Shown piece after piece: positions 7,687 to 12,516 of a stretch of DNA of 12,516 nucleotides. Source of the DNA: TMP-24 sp031376305 (GTDB taxonomy: Bacteria; Pseudomonadota; Alphaproteobacteria; Rhodobacterales; Rhodobacteraceae). A program made the position numbers and the translations under genes. Where the stretch lies: the NCBI GenBank assembly GCA_031376305.1, contig JANMDM010000006.1, positions 1 to 12,516 of the forward strand. Direction: 5' to 3'. Each line of letters opens with the position of its first letter. Position 1 is the stretch's first letter. A model generated the notes under the pieces. That model was given only the letters and a program-made list of their open reading frames with translations. It had not been told where the DNA came from and did no database searches.

Positions 7687-7712
7687 GCCTGTGCCGACCT
7701 GTTTTCTGACCG

Positions 7713-8501
7713 TCAGATCCCTGCATACCAGTCATACCCGCGGTCGGCCCAATAGCTGCCGCGCCCGCCCGCAATCGCCGCAAAGCTTGGCAGCAGTTCG
7801 ATCGTATGGACGTATTTCGCCATCTTGTAACCCAGCTGCCGCTCGACCCTGACCCGCAAGGGCGCACCATTCGCCACCGGCAAAGCCGAACCGTTTAACC
7901 CATATGCAAGGATCGTCTGGGGGTGATAGGCGTCGATCATGTCGATGCTTTCGTAGTATCTGACCAAGCCCGACAGGCCACGTTCAAGGACATCATAACA
8001 ATGAAACACGACAAAACGGGCGTCTGCGGTCGGTCGCGCCAAGTCCAGAACTGTGCCCAAGGGGACGCCGGTCCACTTGGCGATGCAGCTCCAGCCTTCC
8101 ACACAGTCATGGCGGGTGATCTGCGTGCGCGGCGGCATCGCCATCAACTTGTCGCGCGACAGGACAAGAGGCTGCTCTACGGCGCCCGTCACCGAAAGAC
8201 TGTAATCGGTGAACCCATTGCGGGCCAGCGCCAGATAATCGTCTCCGTCCGGCGCGGTCGAGCCGTTCGGATGCTGGGATTGGCGAATATCGGCTTCGGT
8301 GAACTCGGGCGCCAGCGTGTGCCCGCCACCAAGGAACCGTTGCGCCCGATACGTCAGCGTATTCGCAGCTGCCATGACTGACCGCAAGCTGCTGTCGCCA
8401 TTCAGATTGTCAAATATCTGACACCCGCCAAGGCCCAGTGCCGAGGCCCCTATTAACCCGCGCCGCAAAACTGCCCGCCGATTTAGCATCGGTTTGTCCA
8501 T
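7713..8501 (-). CDS. Molybdopterin-dependent oxidoreductase, sulfite oxidase/YedY type, Tat lipoprotein
   Basis: The 262-residue protein belongs to the sulfite oxidase molybdopterin fold. HDCVEGWSC (131-139) holds C133, equivalent to the Mo-ligating cysteine in the CVEAWS motif of E. coli YedY (MsrP). VVFHCYD, a Y-HPQTILAYGLNG segment and RQLGYK complete the domain. The N-terminus has a twin-arginine signal (NRRAVLRRG, R8-R9) and a hydrophobic stretch ending LGGC, so it should cross the membrane folded with its cofactor and then be lipidated at C27. The start at 8501 is set by AGGAGA six bases upstream; the frame extends to 8531, but that overlaps the cytochrome gene. It begins just after the stop of the cytochrome b gene, its likely electron partner. 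E. coli YedY reduces methionine sulfoxide in periplasmic proteins; the substrate here is unknown, and sulfite oxidation or another reduction is also possible. Confidence 0.92.
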   Translation of the reverse strand: MDKPMLNRRAVLRRGLIGASALGLGGCQIFDNLNGDSSLRSVMAAANTLTYRAQRFLGGGHTLAPEFTEADIRQSQHPNGSTAPDGDDYLALARNGFTDYSLSVTGAVEQPLVLSRDKLMAMPPRTQITRHDCVEGWSCIAKWTGVPLGTVLDLARPTADARFVVFHCYDVLERGLSGLVRYYESIDMIDAYHPQTILAYGLNGSALPVANGAPLRVRVERQLGYKMAKYVHTIELLPSFAAIAGGRGSYWADRGYDWYAGI

Positions 8502-8502
8502 C

Positions 8503-9327
8503 TTACGTCTCCTCATGGGCGGAAGGGTCAATTCGGTACCAGCCGGTCACGATGGAACGCAGTTCATTTAGCGGCCCCGCGGCCAGAATCATCAGCATGT
8601 GGATGCCGAAAAACCCGATCAGCCCCAACATCGTGATGAAATGCACAGTCCGTGCCGTCTGCCTGCCGCCAAACAGATCCAAAAAGAACGGCGCCCGCGC
8701 ATTGAATCCCGGCGACATGGTCAGCCCCGTCAGGATCATCAGGGGCAAAAGGCCGAACAACACGCCCGCATAGGCCAGCTTTTGCAACACATTGTAGCTG
8801 CGCCCATGATGGAACCTCAGCCGCGCGTGGTTCGCGACATCGGCAGGCAGCTCGCGCAGGTCTTGCCCCGTCACCGTCAGATCCCGCCGCAAATGGCCGT
8901 TCACTGCGCTGGCAACCAGCCAGACCGCCAGGGTGCCGACCAAAATCCAGGCGAAAAAGAAATGGATGACGCGCCCGGTCGCCAGACTTTGAAAAGATGG
9001 AATGGTCAGATACGCCGGAAACGCTCGCACCGCATCGCCTGAAACCCCAAGATAGCCGGTGGTGTCGAACTCCCGGCCGAAAATCCGGGTAAAACCCGCA
9101 ACTCCGTCACTTGCCTGTCGCGCGCCGATCTGCAGGATCGCATTGTCATATTCAAATCCCGACTCGGGCCCGATGTGCAGGGACGGATGGGCGTTGAAGA
9201 TCTGCAAACCGGTCAGCATCAAAAAGAACAGGCAGATTACCCAGACCCAATGAGTCGCCCGCGTCCACAACGACTGGCGATAGATCAGTGGCCCCTGCTC
9301 CGCGCTGCCCTGCACGTCTTGTGCCAT
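8503..9327 (-). CDS. Cytochrome b561/b6-type membrane protein, partner of the molybdoenzyme
   Basis: From the ATG at 9327 the protein has 274 residues and four clear membrane segments (about 25-43, 119-143, 182-203 and 230-250). Histidines in or next to them (H26 in ATHW, H122 in VIHFFF, H229 in TVHFITM, H243 in GIHMLM) are good heme b ligand candidates, as in di-heme cytochrome b subunits of formate dehydrogenase, Ni-hydrogenase and thiosulfate reductase. The loop between the first two segments (about 44-118) faces one side of the membrane and may contact the molybdoenzyme. The open frame extends 45 codons upstream, but AAGGAG ten bases before the ATG at 9327 and the start of protein-like sequence decide for the shorter form. 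Its TAA lies one base from the downstream ATG, so the two genes form a coupled operon. It probably passes electrons between quinones and the molybdenum centre. Confidence 0.92.
   Translation of the reverse strand: MAQDVQGSAEQGPLIYRQSLWTRATHWVWVICLFFLMLTGLQIFNAHPSLHIGPESGFEYDNAILQIGARQASDGVAGFTRIFGREFDTTGYLGVSGDAVRAFPAYLTIPSFQSLATGRVIHFFFAWILVGTLAVWLVASAVNGHLRRDLTVTGQDLRELPADVANHARLRFHHGRSYNVLQKLAYAGVLFGLLPLMILTGLTMSPGFNARAPFFLDLFGGRQTARTVHFITMLGLIGFFGIHMLMILAAGPLNELRSIVTGWYRIDPSAHEET
8508..8513 (-). promoter_or_regulatory. Ribosome binding site of the molybdoenzyme gene
   Basis: AGGAGA on the minus strand lies six bases before the ATG at 8501, inside the last codons of the cytochrome b gene. 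It decides for this ATG over the upstream in-frame codon at 8531 and gives a normal spacing from start to twin-arginine motif. Confidence 0.8.
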
Positions 9328-9337
9328 TTTGCCCTGG

Positions 9338-9343
9338 CTCCTT
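9338..9343 (-). promoter_or_regulatory. Ribosome binding site of the cytochrome b gene
   Basis: AAGGAG on the minus strand, ten bases before the ATG at 9327, fixes the start. The frame is open to 9462, but the added 45 residues are basic and low-complexity and cover the inverted repeat at 9401-9447. Confidence 0.78.
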
Positions 9344-9400
9344 GCTTCCAAATAATCGTGCGCTTTACGTGATCTACGGCGATCAGGCGAAGAAAGTTGC

Positions 9401-9447
9401 ATCGGCACGCGCCAGTTATTGCCGATCACTGGCTGCCGCGTGCCGAT
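9401..9447. repeat. 11-bp inverted repeat with a third TGCCGAT copy, probable operator or RNA hairpin
   Basis: ATCGGCACGCG (9401-9411) and CGCGTGCCGAT (9437-9447) are perfectly complementary. Inside them CCAGT (9412-9416) pairs with ACTGG (9428-9432), leaving a four-base bulge and an 11-base loop. The heptamer TGCCGAT occurs three times: inverted at 9401-9407 and direct at 9420-9426 and 9441-9447, the two direct copies 21 bp apart, about two helix turns. It lies 74 bases from the cytochrome b start and 104 bases from the accD start, in a divergent region where a terminator is not expected. A regulator binding site shared by both promoters, or a leader hairpin, fits best. Confidence 0.6.
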
Positions 9448-9485
9448 CTGGGTAGACTTCATAGACCTCGCGTGGGTTGAAGCGA

Positions 9486-9514
9486 TTGCATTCTGGCGCC
9501 TCCCAGCTTATCTC
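9486..9514 (+). promoter_or_regulatory. Possible promoter for accD-folC
   Basis: TTGCAT (9486-9491), a 17-base spacer and TATCTC (9509-9514) are placed 36 bases before the accD start. Each hexamer matches only about three of six sigma-70 consensus positions, so this is the best candidate in the gap rather than a firm promoter. Confidence 0.25.
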
Positions 9515-9550
9515 ATCGCGGACCAAAGCACGACGAAGAAGGCGAAGGCG

Positions 9551-10462
9551 ATGAACTGGATCAGCAACTACGTCCGCCCCAAGATCAATTCGCTCTTCTC
9601 GCGGCGCGAAGTGCCCGAGAACCTCTGGACCAAATGCACTGAATGCGGAACCATGTTGTTCCACCGGGAATTGGCAGACAATCTGAACGTCTGCACAAAC
9701 TGTGATCATCACATGGCGATCACCCCGCGTGAACGGTTTTCGGCGCTGTTTGATGGGGGTATGTTTACCGAAGTGAAGATCCCCGAACCCGTGGTCGACC
9801 CGCTGCATTTCCGCGACCAGAAGAAATACCCCGACCGGATGAAGGCGGCGCAAAAAGCCACCGGCGAAAAAGACGCGATGCTGGTGGCCGAAGGCGAGAT
9901 CGCCCGCACACCGATCATCGCCGCCGCCCAGGACTTTACCTTCATGGGCGGCTCGATGGGGATGTTCGTTGGCAACGCCATCATTGCCGCCGCCGAACGC
10001 GCCGTTAAGCGCAAGCTGCCTCTGGTGCTGTTCTCCGCCGCCGGCGGGGCGCGTATGCAAGAGGGTATTCTGTCGCTGATGCAGATGCCGCGCACAACTG
10101 TTGCGGTGCAGATGCTGAAAGAGGCGGGCCTGCCCTATGTCGTTGTGCTGACCCATCCGACGACCGGCGGGGTGACAGCGTCTTATGCGATGCTGGGCGA
10201 TGTGCATATCGCCGAACCGAACGCCCTGATCTGCTTTGCTGGCCCCCGCGTCATTGAACAGACGATCCGCGAAAAGCTGCCCGAGGGCTTTCAGCGGGCC
10301 GAATATCTGCTGGACCACGGTATGCTTGACCGGGTGACACATCGTAAGAAACTGCGCGAGGAACTGGCGACGATCCTGCGCTTGCTGACGCGCCAGTCGC
10401 CTGCCATCAAAGGCGAGCTGGCCGCCCCAAAACCCGAAAATGGCAAGGCTGCCGACAAGTGA
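9551..10462 (+). CDS. accD: Acetyl-CoA carboxylase carboxyltransferase subunit beta
   Basis: AccD joins AccA to form the carboxyltransferase that moves CO2 from carboxybiotin to acetyl-CoA, giving malonyl-CoA for fatty acid synthesis in the cytoplasm. The 303-residue protein has the normal length. It starts with the typical MNWISNYVRPKINSLF and a four-cysteine zinc ribbon (C29, C32, C48, C51). The crotonase-like carboxyltransferase domain follows, with FMGGSMG (131-137), GGARMQEG (165-172), the THPTTGGVTASYAMLGD segment (201-217) and GPRVIEQT (231-238). The C-terminal tail (about 283-303) is Ala/Pro/Lys-rich and probably flexible. The frame is open upstream to 9419, but AGAAGG eight bases before the ATG and the family N-terminus fix the start at 9551. 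The stop overlaps the folC start by four bases. It is essential in nearly all bacteria. Confidence 0.98.
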   Translation: MNWISNYVRPKINSLFSRREVPENLWTKCTECGTMLFHRELADNLNVCTNCDHHMAITPRERFSALFDGGMFTEVKIPEPVVDPLHFRDQKKYPDRMKAAQKATGEKDAMLVAEGEIARTPIIAAAQDFTFMGGSMGMFVGNAIIAAAERAVKRKLPLVLFSAAGGARMQEGILSLMQMPRTTVAVQMLKEAGLPYVVVLTHPTTGGVTASYAMLGDVHIAEPNALICFAGPRVIEQTIREKLPEGFQRAEYLLDHGMLDRVTHRKKLREELATILRLLTRQSPAIKGELAAPKPENGKAADK

Positions 10463-11736
10463 CCACCGCCACCGGCTCTGATCTCATTCTCGCCCGGATG
10501 ATGTCCCTGCACCCCAAGATCATCGACCTGACCCTTGACCGTGTTCACCGTCTGCTGGCCGCGCTCGACCATCCGGAACGTGCTTTGCCACCGGTGATCC
10601 ATATTGCCGGCACCAATGGCAAAGGCTCGACTCAGGCGATGATCCGCGCCGGGCTTGAGGCGATGGGCGGCACCGTCCACGCCTATACCACGCCGCAACT
10701 TGCCCGCTGCCATGAACGCAACCGGCTGGCCGGAGAGCTGATTTCCGAAGACTATCTGACTGAAGTTCTCGATGAATGTGTCCGCGCCAATGGCAGCGAC
10801 GCCATTACCTTTTTTGAGATTACCACCTGCGCTGCCTTCGTCGCTTTTGCCCGCACCAATGCCGACTGGACGCTTTTGGAGGTCGGCCTTGGCGGGCGGC
10901 TGGATGCCACCAATGTTGTCGACACGCCGCGCCTGACGATCATCACTCCGGTCTCCATCGATCATCAGCAATATCTTGGTGAAACGCTGGGCGAAATCGC
11001 CGGTGAAAAAGCCGGTATTCTGAAACGGGGCAGGCCTTGCGTCGTCGGCCCGCAGGAGGAAGCCGGTCTTGCTGTGATCGAGGCCCGCGCCGCCCGCCTC
11101 GGCGCGCCGCTTCTGGTCCACGGCCAGCACTGGCGCGCCTGGGAAGAACGCGGGCGGCTGATCTTTCAGGATGAAACCGGCCTCTTGGACCTGCCGCTGC
11201 CCAACCTGCCCGGCCCGCATCAGATCGACAACGCCGGTGCGGCGCTGATGGCCCTGCGCCACCTTGGCGCCGACGCGGCCGCCTGCGAGGTTGCCGTGAC
11301 CCGCGCCTATTGGCCCGCCCGCATGCAGCGCTTGCACCACGGCCCCCTGGTCGAGGTTGCCGGGACATGCGAGCTGTGGCTCGACGGCGGCCACAACCCG
11401 GCTGGCGGCAAGGCAGTCGCCGCAACGCTGGCCAGAATGGCCAAACGCCCGACCCATCTGATCGTTGGGATGCTCAATACCAAAGATATTGCGGGCTACA
11501 TGCAGCCCTTGGCTGCCCAAGCAAAAAGCCTTACGGCGGTCTCGATCCCCGGCGAGGCAAACACGCTTTCCGCCGATGAAACCCAGACCGCCGCCGCCAA
11601 AGCCGGCATCCCTGCCGACACCGCCGAGAGCGTTCTTGCGGCGGTGTGCGCCATTGCCAGGCGCGACCCTGGTGCGCGTATCCTCATCTGCGGGTCACTC
11701 TACCTTGCGGGGAATGTCCTGCGCGAAAACGGCTGA
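10459..11736 (+). CDS. folC: Bifunctional dihydrofolate synthase / folylpolyglutamate synthase
   Basis: FolC adds glutamate to dihydropteroate to make dihydrofolate and then lengthens the polyglutamate tail of folates, using ATP. The 425-residue protein has the ATP-binding loop GTNGKGST (51-58), the TPQLARCHERNRL substrate loop (78-90), EVGLGGRLDATNVV (141-154), SIDHQQYLG (166-174) and GEKAGILKRG (182-191), where K184 is likely the carbamylated metal-site lysine. The C-terminal Mur-ligase-like domain has WPARMQ (285-290), DGGHNPAGG (309-317) and CGSLYLAG (411-418). All expected motifs are intact. The GTG start sits in the GTGA overlap with accD; the next in-frame ATGs (10498, 10501) would still leave the ATP loop intact, so the exact start is slightly uncertain. 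Coupling to accD is common in alphaproteobacteria. Confidence 0.97.
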   Translation: MTTATGSDLILARMMSLHPKIIDLTLDRVHRLLAALDHPERALPPVIHIAGTNGKGSTQAMIRAGLEAMGGTVHAYTTPQLARCHERNRLAGELISEDYLTEVLDECVRANGSDAITFFEITTCAAFVAFARTNADWTLLEVGLGGRLDATNVVDTPRLTIITPVSIDHQQYLGETLGEIAGEKAGILKRGRPCVVGPQEEAGLAVIEARAARLGAPLLVHGQHWRAWEERGRLIFQDETGLLDLPLPNLPGPHQIDNAGAALMALRHLGADAAACEVAVTRAYWPARMQRLHHGPLVEVAGTCELWLDGGHNPAGGKAVAATLARMAKRPTHLIVGMLNTKDIAGYMQPLAAQAKSLTAVSIPGEANTLSADETQTAAAKAGIPADTAESVLAAVCAIARRDPGARILICGSLYLAGNVLRENG

Positions 11737-11899
11737 CGAAACCGCTTTCATTTTCACTTTGGCCAAAATATCCCTGCCGGAGGCTCCTGTTGCCGCAGCG
11801 TGAACACCGCCTGTGCAAATTCGCGGTCTTTCCGATGGCGCTCATCAGCCTTAAGTCTGGCTTTCGTATTCCCACAGCCGTGACCCGAGGACAGACCCG
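11737..11899. other. Intergenic region with palindrome TTTGGCCAAA, possible dispersed repeat and terminator
   Basis: This 163-base gap follows folC. Positions 11751-11782 hold a T-rich run, the perfect palindrome TTTGGCCAAA (11758-11767), then AATATCCC and GCCGGAGGC. From memory, similar wording recurs after genes in Roseobacter-group genomes, so it may be a dispersed intergenic element; I could not check this. A weak hairpin (CTGC at 11774-11777 with GCAG at 11795-11798) follows. The right part should hold the promoter of the next gene, but no clear -35/-10 pair was seen. Confidence 0.4.
11887..11891 (+). promoter_or_regulatory. Ribosome binding site of the LLM oxidoreductase gene
   Basis: GAGGA lies eight bases before the ATG at 11900 and supports this start, which also matches the beginning of the luciferase-like fold (LEFAIDTFG). 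Confidence 0.7.
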
Positions 11900-12516
11900 A
11901 TGACCCAATCCCTCGAATTTGCCATCGACACGTTTGGGGACGTGACCTTCGGCCCCGACGGCCAGCGTCTGCCCCAGTCGCAGGTGATCCGCAATGTCGT
12001 GACCGAAGCCGTCCTCGCCGACCAGCTGGGCATCGACTACATCGGTCTTGGCGAACACCACCGCGACGATTTCGCCATCTCGTCGCCCGAAGTCATCCTT
12101 GGCGCCATCGCCGCGAAAACCAGCCGCATCCGCATGGGAACCGCCGTCACCGTCCTGTCTTCCGATGATCCGATCCGTCTCTTCCAGCGGTTCTCCACCC
12201 TCAATGCCCTGTCTGGGGGCCGCGCCGAGGTCATCCTTGGCCGCGGCTCCTTCACCGAAAGCTTTCCGCTCTTCGGGTTCGATCTGAACAATTATGAAAC
12301 GCTCTTCGAAGACAAGCTTGACCTCTTCGCCACGCTCTTGCGCAATCCTGAAGTGTCATGGACCGGCAAGACCCGGGCCCCCTTAAAGCGCCAGCGTGTC
12401 TTCCCCCCGCTCGGGCCCGAAGGGCTGAAGACGTGGATCGGTGTGGGCGGCAGCCCTGAATCGGTGATGCGCGCCGTCAATTACGACCTGCCGATGATGC
12501 TGGCGATCATTGGCGG
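11900..12516 (+). CDS. LLM-class flavin-dependent oxidoreductase, N-terminal part (3' end outside window)
   Basis: Translation from ATG 11900 stays open to the window end, giving 205 residues of what is usually a protein of about 330-350. The sequence follows the bacterial luciferase-like (LLM) barrel: LEFAIDTFG (5-13), ADQLGIDYIGLGEHH (40-54), AAKTSRIRMGTAV (71-83), the DDPIRLFQRFSTLNALSGGRAEVILGRGS stretch (89-117) and WIGVGGSPESV near the cut. The GEHH and GRGS positions are those that line the flavin and substrate pocket in the family. Members use reduced FMN or F420 in monooxygenase or dehydrogenase reactions; the GEHH and GRGS pattern is common in the FMN-dependent alkanal monooxygenase-like group, but the substrate cannot be inferred. 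The gene is separated from folC by 163 bases and probably has its own promoter. Confidence 0.93.
   Translation, partial: MTQSLEFAIDTFGDVTFGPDGQRLPQSQVIRNVVTEAVLADQLGIDYIGLGEHHRDDFAISSPEVILGAIAAKTSRIRMGTAVTVLSSDDPIRLFQRFSTLNALSGGRAEVILGRGSFTESFPLFGFDLNNYETLFEDKLDLFATLLRNPEVSWTGKTRAPLKRQRVFPPLGPEGLKTWIGVGGSPESVMRAVNYDLPMMLAIIG

Noticed and set aside
9419..9550. In-frame upstream extension of accD
   Set aside because: The 44 added residues do not resemble AccD N-termini, and a ribosome site stands just before the ATG at 9551.
9416..10342. A 308-codon minus-strand open frame overlapping accD
   Set aside because: It is the complement of accD, with compositional bias and no recognisable domain or ribosome site. 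It also includes the inverted repeat region by chance of an open frame.
10291..11520. A 409-codon open frame on the minus strand
   Set aside because: It lies opposite accD and folC, whose motifs are complete and unambiguous. Its sequence is repetitive in Gly, Gln and Asp and has no family motif, as expected from the complement of GC-rich coding DNA.

Overview
The window reads as chromosomal DNA of an alphaproteobacterium, most likely a Roseobacter-type member of the Rhodobacterales. This rests on the high GC content, GTGA stop/start overlaps, the accD-folC pair, and two uncharacterised proteins that look like families I know mainly from that order. This is inference from memory, without database searches. 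I see no tRNA, rRNA, CRISPR array, transposase or prophage gene, and no stretch over 300 bases without a gene.

Layout, left to right. Positions 2-1389 (+) hold the 3' end of a GNAT acetyltransferase, overlapped by a secreted protein with an OmpA-type peptidoglycan-binding domain. Positions 1414-2319 (-) encode a LysR-type regulator. A 261-base gap separates it from a full-length FadH-type 2,4-dienoyl-CoA reductase at 2581-4602 (-). Positions 4686-6685 (-) carry three proteins of unknown function: a short C-terminally helical protein, a protein resembling a Rhodobacterales DUF (probably DUF6478), and a putative lipoprotein or exported protein. Divergent from the last is a CPBP-type membrane protease at 6787-7686 (+).

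Convergent with the protease is a two-gene redox unit at 7713-9327 (-). It comprises a four-helix cytochrome b and a Tat-exported, apparently lipidated molybdopterin oxidoreductase of the sulfite oxidase/YedY type. A 223-base divergent intergenic region with an unusual inverted repeat leads to accD (acetyl-CoA carboxylase beta subunit) and folC (dihydrofolate/folylpolyglutamate synthase), overlapping by four bases. The window ends inside an LLM-class flavin oxidoreductase at 11900-12516 (+).

Most genes are housekeeping or conserved accessory metabolism, and I do not see a clear new multi-gene system. The points most worth a second look are the three-part TGCCGAT repeat at 9401-9447 between the redox operon and accD, the lipoprotein version of a YedY-like enzyme with its own cytochrome b, and the unknown trio at 4686-6685.
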